Shown here: piece after piece, positions 24,164 to 32,991 of the stretch
How positions within the stretch are numbered: position 1 is the first letter of the stretch
Layout of the letters: each line of letters starts with the position of its first letter
Source of the DNA: Streptomyces lavendulae subsp. lavendulae
GTDB lineage: Bacteria > Actinomycetota > Actinomycetes > Streptomycetales > Streptomycetaceae
Assembly (NCBI RefSeq): GCF_002803845.1
Contig: NZ_CP024985.1
Coordinates: 8,381,501 to 8,445,500 of the forward strand
Length of the DNA: 64,000 bases
Reading direction: 5' to 3'
Position numbers and translations under genes: made by a program
The notes under the pieces: model-generated
What the model was told of the DNA's origin: nothing
Seen by the model: the letters and a program-made list of their open reading frames with translations, nothing else
Databases searched by the model: none

Positions 24164-26410
24164 TCAGGATCGGCCGGTGGACCTCCTGAGGCGCCGCCAC
24201 CAACTGCCGCCACCTCCTTCGCCTGGGGTGTATGGCGGTGCGGTACCAGGCAATGGCGGCGGCGTTCTCGGATGGTGCGACGCCAGCCGGGCCGCATCGT
24301 CAGCGCGGCCGAGGATGGTGTAGGCCAAGTACAGGTTGTCGATGACCTCACTCCGGAGCCGGTCGTCGGTAGCCTTCTCCGCAAGGTCGGCTGCCTCGCT
24401 CAGAAATCTGACGGCCTCATCCCCGCTGCCGCCGCTCCACAACGCGCAGCCGATGGCGTTTAGCGCCGAGGCGAGCCCCGCCAGCCTGTCGTGCTTGCGG
24501 AAGTGCCGGCTTGCCCGGTTGAGGTGGACCAAGGCCACGGGATCGCCGAGTTCGAGCAGGGCACGGCCCTGGCAGAGCAGCGCCTCGGCCTCGGAGATCT
24601 CGTCATGCAGCGGCATCCAGAAGCAGGCTGCGGCCTCCTCGCTGTACTTCGCGGCCTCCTCAAACCGGCGTAGTTGCAGCAGGGCCTCGCCGAGGTCCTT
24701 GAGGGCGTGCGCCCGGCTGGTCATCCTTCCGCCTAGGCCCTCCATCTCGTCCACGGTGCGACGGAGGATCTTGACGGCTTCCGCGTGCCGGCCCTGGCGC
24801 GCGAGCGCCCGGCCGAGGTGACTCAGCGCGACGTTCTCACGGAATTCTTTGCCTGCCTTGTGGAAGTACTTCGCGGCCCTGCGCGCGGCAGCAGCTGCAT
24901 CATCCAGGCGCCCCTCGTCCTGAAGGGCGAGCCCGAGGAGGTCGAGGACGATACCTGTGAGTTCGGCCTCGCCCAGCGACTCTCCCGCTGCGACCGCGTT
25001 CCTCAGGAGGACCGTCCACTGGGGGAGGACCCGACGCAGCCGCAGGTAGCCGCCCAGCGCAACCGGCAGCATGACCGCGAGCCTCGCGTATCCGGCATCC
25101 TGGACCCGGATGGTCGTGGCCAGCAGGTTGGCGTACTCCTCGTCCAGCCACCTGACGCCGTCGCTTGGGTTCACCACGAAGCGGGAGAGCGGGCCGTCGT
25201 TGCTCATCGCGACAAGGTCGTTAAGGTTGAGCGCGGCAGCCGCCGCCGTCTCCAGGTAGTAGGTATAGAGCCGATGCTCCGCCTCGGCGACTTCTCCGCC
25301 TCCATCAATTGCGGCTCGCTCCTCCGCATAGAGGCGGACCAGGTCGTGGAAGCGCCAGCGGCCCCACCGTGGTATCTCGATCAGGTGGGCACGGGCGAGC
25401 GCCTCCAGCCCAAGATTGACCGGCGCGATCGTCGGGATCACAAACGGTCTCTCCAGATGGTCGGCCGCCTCGGTGCACAAGTCGGGTCCTGGATTGAGTG
25501 CCAGCAACCGGAACAGGCGGGCGTGCTCCGGCCTCAGCCTCTGGTACGAGAGGTTGAAGGCAGCACGGACCGCCATGGTCTCGCTATGCTCCAGCCGATC
25601 GAGCCGGACCCGCTCGTCAGCGAGTTGCGCAGCGAACGAGTTCAAGGGCACGGGAAGCACTGCCAGCAGGGCCGCGGAAATCCGCAGCGCGAGCGGCAGG
25701 TGGCTGCACAGGTCCGCAATCCGCTCGGCCGCAACACGGTCGCCATCCACCCTCGTGTCGCCTGCGCCGAGCACTCGACGCAGGACCTCGACGGCCGCGT
25801 CCGGATCCAGGGAACCCAGTTCCATCCGGGCCTCGCCGAGCACCAGCTTGTGGCGCGAGGTCACCAGCGCAGCGTGATAGTCGTCGCTAGGAAGCAGCGG
25901 ACTGGCCTGCTCCTCATCCGATGTGTCGTCCACCACGATGAGCAAGCGCTGACCCTGTTCGGCGTAGGCAGCCAGCACCGAGCGGTACAGCTTGGTCAGC
26001 TCCTGCTCGTTGTCTCGAATGGGCTTGATGTGATCGTCTGATATCGCTAAGTCCCGCAACAACTCGCCGAGAGCTTGCGCTGTCGACAGCCGGTTGCGGT
26101 GGTCGTAGCTGTGCAATTCGATCATCAGCACTCCACCGCGGAACAGGCCCTCGTCCTTCCAGGCCCGCCATGCCGCCTCGATCGCCAGTCTGCTCTTGCC
26201 GATCCCGGGCATACCAACGATCGTCACCAGCCGGAACCGCTGTAGCCCTTCGACCGCTTCGGTGAGCTCGTCGCTGCGCCCGGCGAAGGCCAAGTCTCGT
26301 TTGGGCAGCCCGTCCAGCCTCGGCTTGACCTCACGTGGGAGCGTGATGTTGATCTGCTGCCCCATCACGACCGCACTGAAGAAAAACCCGCCACTGATGT
26401 GATTGTCCAC
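24164..26410 (-). CDS. NB-ARC/TPR protein (NLR-like) with N-terminal amyloid-like motif
   Basis: A 748-residue protein from GTG 26410, which has GGGGGGCGA upstream. Residues 3-20 read NHISGGFFFSAVVMGQQI, matching the motif at the end of the facing small protein. The NB-ARC ATPase follows: P-loop GMPGIGKS at 66-73, Walker B LLIVVDDTSD at 156-165, the sensor LVTSR at 182-186 and a GLPL-type HLPLAL at 237-242. After a winged-helix region, residues about 430-740 are tetratricopeptide repeats (e.g. EFRENVALSHLGRALARQGR). STAND ATPases of this build oligomerise when the sensor repeats bind a ligand. With an amyloid motif instead of an enzymatic effector domain, this one probably passes its signal to the neighbouring protein. 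The trigger (phage or other) is unknown. Confidence 0.88.
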   Translation of the reverse strand: MDNHISGGFFFSAVVMGQQINITLPREVKPRLDGLPKRDLAFAGRSDELTEAVEGLQRFRLVTIVGMPGIGKSRLAIEAAWRAWKDEGLFRGGVLMIELHSYDHRNRLSTAQALGELLRDLAISDDHIKPIRDNEQELTKLYRSVLAAYAEQGQRLLIVVDDTSDEEQASPLLPSDDYHAALVTSRHKLVLGEARMELGSLDPDAAVEVLRRVLGAGDTRVDGDRVAAERIADLCSHLPLALRISAALLAVLPVPLNSFAAQLADERVRLDRLEHSETMAVRAAFNLSYQRLRPEHARLFRLLALNPGPDLCTEAADHLERPFVIPTIAPVNLGLEALARAHLIEIPRWGRWRFHDLVRLYAEERAAIDGGGEVAEAEHRLYTYYLETAAAAALNLNDLVAMSNDGPLSRFVVNPSDGVRWLDEEYANLLATTIRVQDAGYARLAVMLPVALGGYLRLRRVLPQWTVLLRNAVAAGESLGEAELTGIVLDLLGLALQDEGRLDDAAAAARRAAKYFHKAGKEFRENVALSHLGRALARQGRHAEAVKILRRTVDEMEGLGGRMTSRAHALKDLGEALLQLRRFEEAAKYSEEAAACFWMPLHDEISEAEALLCQGRALLELGDPVALVHLNRASRHFRKHDRLAGLASALNAIGCALWSGGSGDEAVRFLSEAADLAEKATDDRLRSEVIDNLYLAYTILGRADDAARLASHHPRTPPPLPGTAPPYTPGEGGGGSWWRRLRRSTGRS

Positions 26411-26776
26411 TCGCCCCCCAGTCCCTCGCTCACGCTAGGGCAGCAAGAGTGCCGCGCGCGCCCCAATCCGTAACAAACCCTGGTGTGAACGCCCAGAGCG
26501 CTGAGGTGCTGCTGCGGAAGATGGCGGAGGCGCGGTGACCTTGGCAGCGTTTCATGTGTGGCCGCCCCCGGCTCGGCGGAGGATGCCGCCTGCCGGGATG
26601 TCGCCGCCTGGGCGGCTGGAGCCCAGGCGGGCCCTGATGACGTCTTAAAGAGCGTTTTGTACCAGCAGGGTTGTTTGGTAACTCGGGATCTATCAACCTG
26701 TGAGGATCGTGCTGTATGCGCCCGCATCTTGCGCAGTGGCGCGCGTGACGGCGCAAGGTCGAGTGGGGGTCCTGGA

Positions 26777-27094
26777 GTGTTCGCGGGGAGAACGGCGCGG
26801 CTGGCGGTCAGCAACGATGGCGAGGACCTGCTGGAGCTGACTGTGGAGCCCTGGGCGGACATCCACCGGATCTGGCCGAAGGACACCTGCATCGTGGTCA
26901 CCCACTTGCCCCCGGGAAACGGTACTTGGGGTGGGACGTTGTCTGGCGACGAGCCGTTCGAGGTCAAGCGTCGGCCCGATTCGATCACGGTGTGGGCCTA
27001 CGGCCACTGCTTCCGCCTCAGCGACAGAGAGGGTAATCCGATATGCGCGAACGAGTACGGGGGCGGGTGCCCTGCCCAGAACCCGGCCACCTGA
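26777..27094 (+). CDS. Hypothetical protein with one well-kept domain
   Basis: Counting from GTG 26777, a 105-residue protein (VFAGRTARLAVSNDGEDLLE ...) rich in beta-type segments such as WPKDTCIVVTHLPPGNGTWG, ending in GNPICANEYGGGCPAQNP. An upstream frame extends to 26558 but is low-complexity and lies over the NB-ARC gene's promoter region. There is no signal peptide from this start. Three cysteines could form a small metal or disulfide site. No family recognised. Confidence 0.5.
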   Translation: MFAGRTARLAVSNDGEDLLELTVEPWADIHRIWPKDTCIVVTHLPPGNGTWGGTLSGDEPFEVKRRPDSITVWAYGHCFRLSDREGNPICANEYGGGCPAQNPAT

Positions 27095-27174
27095 AGGAGT
27101 TTTGACCTGGCGGATTGCCGTGCATGGTGCTTTGGGAGTCGTTGGCGAGCTTGCGGTGCTCCATTGTCATGTGC

Positions 27175-27260
27175 TCAGGTGTCGCGCCAGTTCGGAGTCG
27201 ACTCTCGTGTGAGCCTGCGGCTCATCAGGTCGATCATCGCGAGGCGGATCATCGCTTCGG
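27175..27260 (-). pseudogene. IS transposase C-terminal scrap (IS5-like)
   Basis: About 26 residues, SEAMIRLAMIDLMSRRLTRE then STPNWRDT and a stop, resemble the last helix of IS5-type transposases of Streptomyces. Nothing upstream in the frame continues it. Confidence 0.4.
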
Positions 27261-27533
27261 ACTGGCCGCTGCACGCCTCCCTGAGCGGCCCGCCGGACCC
27301 CGCAGCCCTTCGTCGCGCGGCCACCTGAAAGGCGCTCAGGGGGCCGTCGGCGGCCCCCGGGTTGCCGTGATCCCCAGGGCACGGCCCTGGGGGTCTTGGA
27401 GGGGGCCGGCCACGGTGCCACCGCAGTTGTCCTGGACTCGGCGACGCCACCAGCGACTCGCCACATGCCGGAGCCCCATCTCCTCTCGGGAGAACGGAGC
27501 CGATCCCTCCGGCCGAAACCCTGGGAGGTTCTA

Positions 27534-27700
27534 CTACGCCCACTGGAACCCGAGTTCGGCCAGCGCCCGCGGTTGCTCGGCGTCGAGCCGGCCGCGGTGT
27601 TGGCGCTGGTCGGCGAGCCACGCCTTGGTGCGGTTGGGACCCTCTGGGAGCTGCTCGACGTGCTGGCGGCCGGGCAGTGATGGGTGCGTACATCGAGGCG
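27534..27700 (-). pseudogene. Helicase-associated-domain scrap
   Basis: The frame ends NRTKAWLADQRQHRGRLDAE then QPRALAELGFQWA and a stop. This is the last part of a helicase-associated repeat, like that at 15736-16239. It abuts the catalase remnant that runs the other way. Confidence 0.5.
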
Positions 27701-28539
27701 CCCGCAAGGGTGCCCGAGGAGAGCAAGGTCCGCGAGGCATCCGCCTCCTTCTCGGACCACTTCACACAGCCACGGCTCTTCTGGCTGACCATGACCCCGA
27801 CGGAACGCGAGCACATCATCGCCGCGTACACCTTCGAACTGAGCAAGTGCGTCGAGCAGCCGGTCAAGGAACGCGCTCTCGCCGTGCTGGCGAACATCGA
27901 TCCCCGGTTGTGCCGGAACGTCGCCGAGGGGGCCTCGGCCTGCCGGTGCCGAAGGCGACCGTCCCCCTCGTCGCCGCGGACGCCAGTCCGGCGCTGTCGC
28001 AAATGGGCGGAAGCTGGCCGACGGACGGCCGTGTGGTCGGGATCGTCGCCGACGGGGGCACCGACCCGGACGGGGTACGCGCCGCCCGGCAGGCCGTCCT
28101 GGACCCAGGCACGGTGCCGCTGATCATCGCGCCGGCGGGCGGCATGCCCGACGCGGACGGCGATCCCGTCGAGGTCCAGCGGACCTTCGCCACTGCCCGT
28201 TCTGTCGAGTTCGACGCCGTCCTGTCCGCCGGCGCGCCCGCCCCGGCCGCCGACGCCCACGGGGCCCGGGAAGCCAAGGCCCGGAACACCGGCAACACGG
28301 GCAGCACCGGGAAGGCGGCCCCCGACCCAGGGTCGTGCTCCTGCTCGCCGAGGCCTGCCGGCACGGCAAGGCGGTCGGCGGATGGAACGGGGCGCGGACC
28401 GTCCTCAAAGCCGCGGGCATCGCACCGCCGGAGGGGCCGGGCAATCATCGTGAGCGAGGGCGCTACGGAGGCGGTGCGGGCGGCCGCCGAGGCCCTGGCG
28501 GGACACCGGGCCTGGGACAGGTTTCCGCCCGCGCTCTGA
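27690..28539 (+). pseudogene. katE: Large-subunit catalase, C-terminal remnant
   Basis: The frame first reads FSDHFTQPRLFWLTMTPTER to DPRLCRNVAEG, matching the end of the catalase core (usual DDFTQAGxLYRLM). Near 27935 it shifts to LGLPVPKATVPLVAADASPA, the linker and the flavodoxin-like (DJ-1-type) C-terminal domain that marks large-subunit catalases (GRVVGIVADGGTDPDGVRAA). Further shifts near 28330 and 28440 separate VVLLLAEACRHGKAVGGWNG from IIVSEGATEAVRAAAEAL. The haem-binding part is missing. Loss of KatE may matter for oxidative stress if no other copy exists. Confidence 0.75.
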
Positions 28540-28606
28540 CGGCCCGCGCCCGGCCTGGCGGGCCTGCGCCGACGGCCCGAACAGCGGCCTGTACACCTGA
28601 CCCGTT

Positions 28607-28641
28607 ACGGCGAAGGCCCCGGTTCGCGGGGTCTTCGCCGT
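28607..28641. terminator. Hairpin terminator
   Basis: Arms ACGGCGAAGGCCCCG and CGGGGTCTTCGCCGT with a GTT(C) loop form a 15-bp stem with one G-T pair. It sits between the catalase remnant and the convergent gene at 28685. Confidence 0.7.
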
Positions 28642-28684
28642 CGATCCTCCACCCCGTGAGTTTCCTCCGGCTGGCGGCCGGCCC

Positions 28685-28999
28685 TCAGTCGGGCTCGCTC
28701 GCGATGCGCAGGGCCAGCTCCTGCAGGACCTCCTCGGTGGACGTCCCGGGATCCATCTCCTCATAGGCGTCCGCCAGCACCTCGAACGCCAGGATGAAGC
28801 CGTTGATCAGCGAATTGACAGGTCCCGACACCTGTTGCAGCACGGACAGGCCGATCTCCGCCGCGTCCGCCTCGACGGGCACCGTGAAGCGGTCCGGCGT
28901 GACCTCTCCCAGCAGCTCGGAGACGTAGTCCGCCCCGACGCCGCCGCGCAGGCCTACCAGTGCCGCGATCGCCTTCAACCTCGCGTCGTCCCCCGTCAT
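28685..28999 (-). CDS. Hypothetical 104-residue helical protein
   Basis: An intact acidic protein (MTGDDARLKAIAALVGLRGG ...) with predicted helices throughout and a central amphipathic LSVLQQVSGPVNSLINGFIL. The end, STEEVLQELALRIAS, is also helical. There is no signal peptide. It might be a small subunit of a larger complex. I do not recognise it. It ends about 45 bases from the hairpin at 28607-28641. Confidence 0.65.
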   Translation of the reverse strand: MTGDDARLKAIAALVGLRGGVGADYVSELLGEVTPDRFTVPVEADAAEIGLSVLQQVSGPVNSLINGFILAFEVLADAYEEMDPGTSTEEVLQELALRIASEPD

Positions 29000-29356
29000 G
29001 GCGCGGACCCGTTTCGCCCGGCCGGTCGGTCGTCAGTCATGGGTGGGCACCTGCCCGGCATCCCCGGTTTCATGCCGTCCCCAGGGACCCCGCCCGATCC
29101 CCGGGTTTGTGCCGGGTGTCCGGGGGCACGCGCCAACCGAACCCCGGAGGACCCAGGGCACGGCCTCGAAGGCCGTCCGGCCTGACGTCCACGCGGCCAT
29201 CCGGCCGAGGGCCCCACCGGGCCCACACGAGGTCACGACGGAAGAGCCCCGCGGGGCCATGGCGCACGACCCAGCCCGCACGACAGCGCCCTGCACGACC
29301 GGGCCCTCAAGCAGGACACCGTTCCCGCCGCGGAACCGCTGCCGACCACCTAGTGT
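29000..29356. other. Gap with no gene seen
   Basis: About 360 bp with only Pro/Arg-rich shadow frames on both strands. No IS end, repeat or promoter could be picked out. Confidence 0.4.
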
Positions 29357-29589
29357 GATGCGCCGGAATTTCAGGGATTTGGTCGATTCCTCTACGGCCG
29401 CCGCTCGGGTGCGGGATCGTCTGACCCGGGGCGGGGACACCGCCCATGGCGTGGTGTGGGAGGCGCTGATGGAGAAGGACGAAATCTGGACGTCCGAGGA
29501 GTACGGCACGTCGCACCAGGGCCGGGTCGCAACCCTCCTGGAAGACGGCAGCGGACCCGAGCCGGTGTACTTCGATTCGAACTCAGGTG
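29357..29589 (+). pseudogene. Unidentified coding fragment fused to an IstB remnant
   Basis: The frame reads MRRNFRDLVDSSTAAARVRD, then HGVVWEALMEKDEIWTSEEY and HQGRVATLLEDGSG. The composition and charge pattern look like real helical protein. It stops matching anything sensible at 29590, where an IS21-type sequence begins one frame over. I cannot name the family. Confidence 0.35.
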
Positions 29590-30007
29590 GATCCGGCTGC
29601 TCATCGGGATCGGCACCGCGATCGCCGAGACCGGACTGTCCGTCCGCTACACCACCACATCCGCACTGGTCAACGAGCTCGCCGAGGCCGACGCCAACCG
29701 CCGCCTGTCCTCCGTGATCGCCCGGTACAGCAAGATCGACCTTTTGTGCCTGGACGAGTTCGGCTACCTCAACCTGGACCGCAAGGGCGCCAAGCTCCTG
29801 TTCCAGATCTTCACCGAACGTGAGGAACGCAAGGCCACCGCGGTCGCCACGAACTCACCGTTCACCGAGTGGGACAAGACCTTCGGCGACGCCCGCCTCT
29901 GCGCGGCCATCGCCGACCGGATCACCTTCCGTTGCACCCTCATCCAGACGGGCACCGAGTCCTACCGCTTCCAGGCCACCCAGGAATCCCTCTTCCCGGG
30001 ACAATGA
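29590..30007 (+). pseudogene. IstB-like ATPase (IS21 helper), C-terminal remnant
   Basis: The sequence LLIGIGTAIAETGLSVRYTT, then IDLLCLDEFGYLNLD (Walker B) and TAVATNSPFTEWDKTFGDAR is the second half of an IstB/DnaC-type helper ATPase. The P-loop (normally GTGKTHL just before LLIGIG) has been cut off at the junction at 29590. The DNA reads without a shift to the stop at 30007. Confidence 0.8.
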
Positions 30008-30041
30008 ACCCGGAAGAACACCTGCCGGGAGAGGCACGGCA

Positions 30042-30578
30042 ATGCATAGCGAACCGGAGAATTGCGTCATCGAAGGCGATCTGACCTGCCTCATCCCGGC
30101 CACTGAAGCACATCTGCCACTGCTCGCCGACTGGTTCACCGACCCCGAATTCGTGCGGAACTGGGGCGGACAGCCTCTCACCCGTGAGGAAGTCGCCGCG
30201 AAGTACACGGGAAGACGCCGCCCCGACGTGGAGTCCTTCCTGATCCTCGCCCAGACCATCCCGGTCGGCTATGTCCAGTACGCACCCGCCGGCCCCGGCC
30301 AGGGCGGCATCGACATGGTCCTCCTGCCTCAGGCGCAGGGCAAAGGCCTCGGCCCCGACGCCGCCCGCGCACTCGTCCGGCATCTTCATACGGTGCTGGG
30401 CTGGACGCAGGTGACCGTCGATCCCGAAGCATCCAACACCCATGCCATCCGGGCCTGGGCAAAAGCGGGCTTCCGCCCGGTTGGCCGACAGGGGAGCCAC
30501 CTCCTGATGGAGTGCCTCCCCGCCCACAGCGTCTCGCCGACGGAGATCCACGACGAGAGCTTCCCGCCCAGGGCCTGA
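30042..30578 (+). CDS. AAC(6')-like GNAT acetyltransferase
   Basis: A 178-residue protein from ATG 30042 with GGGAGAGG upstream. It reads like the AAC(6')-I group: LIPATEAHLPLLADWFTDPE at the start, then GGIDMVLLPQAQGKGLGPDA (acetyl-CoA loop Q-x-K-G-L-G) and TVDPEASNTHAIRAWAKAGF. Aminoglycoside 6'-acetyltransferases inactivate drugs such as kanamycin, but close relatives in Streptomyces may have other substrates. It stands alone, 35 bases behind an IS21 remnant, and could have come in with it. Activity on drugs is not shown by the sequence. Confidence 0.75.
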   Translation: MHSEPENCVIEGDLTCLIPATEAHLPLLADWFTDPEFVRNWGGQPLTREEVAAKYTGRRRPDVESFLILAQTIPVGYVQYAPAGPGQGGIDMVLLPQAQGKGLGPDAARALVRHLHTVLGWTQVTVDPEASNTHAIRAWAKAGFRPVGRQGSHLLMECLPAHSVSPTEIHDESFPPRA

Positions 30579-30925
30579 ACAAAGGCGGGCCCCGGCCACG
30601 TCTTGTCAGGGAGGCAGCCCAGGGCCCACCCCCACAAGCTATCGACACCCCCCACGCTTGCATCCCCGGACACACCGCACGGCTGGGAAGGTCACCCGAT
30701 CCATACCGTTCGTTGTGGGCCGTTCCGGTCATTCGTAGGATCGGAGCACCCAGAGGTGCTGGGTATGGCTGTCACCCGATAGCCGAGGATGTGGCTTCCA
30801 CTGATTGGCCGCCCAGCACCCCGCGACGACTCGGCCGCTAATTGGGATACGCGAACTGAATCGCTCGTATGGATGCGTCGGCGAGGTCGTCTGCTGGGAC
30901 ACAACACCACGTCGGAGGAGGATCG
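30579..30925. other. Non-coding lead of an IS110 element
   Basis: No gene is seen. The stretch before the transposase start, roughly 30740-30925, corresponds to the long left end of IS110 elements, which in active members encodes a guide (bridge) RNA. I could not fix the IS boundary or the RNA loops by eye. Confidence 0.4.
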
Positions 30926-32138
30926 GTGCCGGAATTGTGGGCCGGGACGGACGCGGGGAAGGCCGAACACCACTGCACGGTCATCGACGCCAACGGGACG
31001 ACGTTGCCGTCGCGGCGTGTGCCGGACAGCGAGGCTGAACTGCTCGAACTCCTTGGTGACGTGTTGGGGAGCCGACGGTGGCCCGGGCACCTGGGCCGTG
31101 GACCTGAACGCCGGCGGGGCCTCATTGTGGATCGCGCTGCTGGTCAACCACGGCCAGAAGCTGCTCTACATCCCCGGCCGGACCGTGCACCACGCCTCAG
31201 CGGCCTACAGGGGCAGCGGGAAGACGGACGCGAAGGACGCGTTCATCATCGCCGGCACCGCCCGTATGCGCCGTGACCTGCAGCCCCTGCAGGAGCTCGG
31301 TGAGATCGCAGTAGACCTGCGGATTCTGACCGCGCGCCGGATCGACCTCGCGGCCGACCGCACCCGCGCGATCAACCGCCTCCGCGCGCAGCTGCTGGAG
31401 TACTTCCCCGCCCTGGAGCGTGCCTTCGATCTGAGCACCTCCAAGAGCGCGCTGATTCTGCTGGCCGGCTACCAAACCCCCGCAGCCCTGCGAAGGATCG
31501 GCCGGTCGCGGCTCACGACCTGACTGAAGAACCACGGCGTGCGCACCAGCACCGCTGCCAAGAGCACGGCCGAGGCCGCGGTGACCGCCGGAGAAGCCCA
31601 GTTCACCGTCGTTCCCGGGGAAAGGACCTGCGCGCGGATGGTCCACACGCTGGCCGCGGCGGTGACGGCCCTCGACGAGTAAATCTCGGAGCTCGAAGCC
31701 CAGATCGAGGCCCGGTTCCGGGAGCATCCCGACGCAGAGGTGATCACCAGCATGCCAGGCATCGGCATGACGCTGGGCGCCGAGTTCATCGCCGCTACCG
31801 GTGGAGACATGTCTGTGTTCGGTAGCTCCGACCGGCTCGCCGGTGTGGCCGGCCTGGCCCCGGTCCCCCGTGACTCGGGCAAGGTCAGCGGTAACCTGCG
31901 CAGGCCCCGGCGCTACAGCAGACGACTGCTGCGAATGTTCTATCTCTCTGCCCAGGTCGCCACCGTGTGCTGCCCTGAATCGAAGCGGTACTACCAGCGC
32001 AAACGCGCGGAGGGAAAGTCCCACAAGCAAGCCGTCCTGGCCCTCGCCCGGCGCCGCCTGAACGTGCTCTGGGCCCTCCTGCGCGACCACAAGCTCTTCG
32101 AGACCGCTGCGGCCCACACAGGCGCGACAGCGGTATGA
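30926..32138 (+). pseudogene. IS110-family transposase, broken
   Basis: From GTG 30926 (VPELWAGTDAGKAEHHCTVI, the first RuvC-like acid) the frame shifts near 31070 to LWIALLVNHGQKLLYIPGRT and SGKTDAKDAFIIAGTARM. It then meets TGA at 31521 and TAA at 31681, after which it continues as VITSMPGIGMTLGAEFIAAT and SDRLAGVAGLAPVPRDSGKV, the serine-containing transposase-20 domain. One indel and two nonsense codons make it inactive. Length and domain order are otherwise normal for IS110. Confidence 0.85.
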
Positions 32139-32299
32139 CCCGACCACAGTGGTCACTACCGCCGGTTGACAACACCGTTGGGAATCAGTGGCTCCCGAAC
32201 TCGCCGGAGGCCGTCCACCGCACGGCGAGTACATCACCACCACGAACAGCCCACCCCTGGCTCCCACTCACACCGGAGTCGTGGCTCTCAAATGACCCG

Positions 32300-32664
32300 G
32301 TGAAATCAGGGCTGCTCGTCGAGGACTACGGAAGCAACGCAATGCTCACCAGCCTGGTCCTGCTGCCGGGCGCTCCGGTGAGCGGCCACGGGCACGAGGC
32401 AGGGCGCCTGCTGATGGCCTACGGCTTCGGGCACCTGGGCCTGCACCGCATCTGGGCCGGGCACCGCAGCGACCACCACCACATGGCCCGGATCATGCAC
32501 GCCGCCGGACTCCGCCCCGAGGCCCCCCTTCGCCAGCTCTTCCGCACCCAAGGGCTGCTGGCACGACGTCACCACCTACGCCACCGTCGCACCCGAGTGG
32601 AAACGCCAGGCCACTGCCCGAGAACTCGCCATCCTCGACGGTGCGGACTCAGTGTCTGCTTGAC
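32300..32664 (+). pseudogene. GNAT acetyltransferase remnant
   Basis: The frame reads NAMLTSLVLLPGAPVSGHGH then EAGRLLMAYGFGHLGLHRIW, a GNAT motif A region of the RimJ type, then MARIMHAAGLRPEA. Near 32555 an indel moves the frame to GCWHDVTTYATVAPEWK, the normal end. The N-terminal strands are missing. Confidence 0.6.
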
Positions 32665-32991
32665 GCCCCTGGCCGAGCGTCGGGTCCGTAAAGTTAATGG
32701 TGGTTTTGGAGTTGTTGGGGGTTCAGCGGCGGGCGGCTGAGAGTCGGCCGGCGAAGGTGATTCGAAGGCGTTCAGCGCTGCCGTCCAGTGGCGCCGCCGC
32801 ACCGCCGCCGACTGGACCGCCTACCTCCAAGCACGCCAGCGTGCCCTTGCCGACGGTCCTCCACACCCCGGCCTGATTCGGTCGTCAGGCAAGCCCGCCA
32901 GGCCGTGCCGGCTGATATCCGCCCCGTCTGGCCGATTTCGGCAGATCTACACTGAGCTGCGAGAACGCTACGGGGGAACAGGATCACGGGG
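32665..32991. other. Gap, possible transposase tail
   Basis: On the minus strand near 32700-32790 the frame is close to NAFAITFAGRLSAA, a tail seen in some Streptomyces transposases, but it cannot be read for long. Otherwise nothing is seen before the ankyrin gene. Confidence 0.3.

Noticed and set aside
24785..26041. A 418-residue plus-strand frame inside the NB-ARC gene
   Set aside because: No domain and no start signal; the minus-strand protein has the full NB-ARC motif set.
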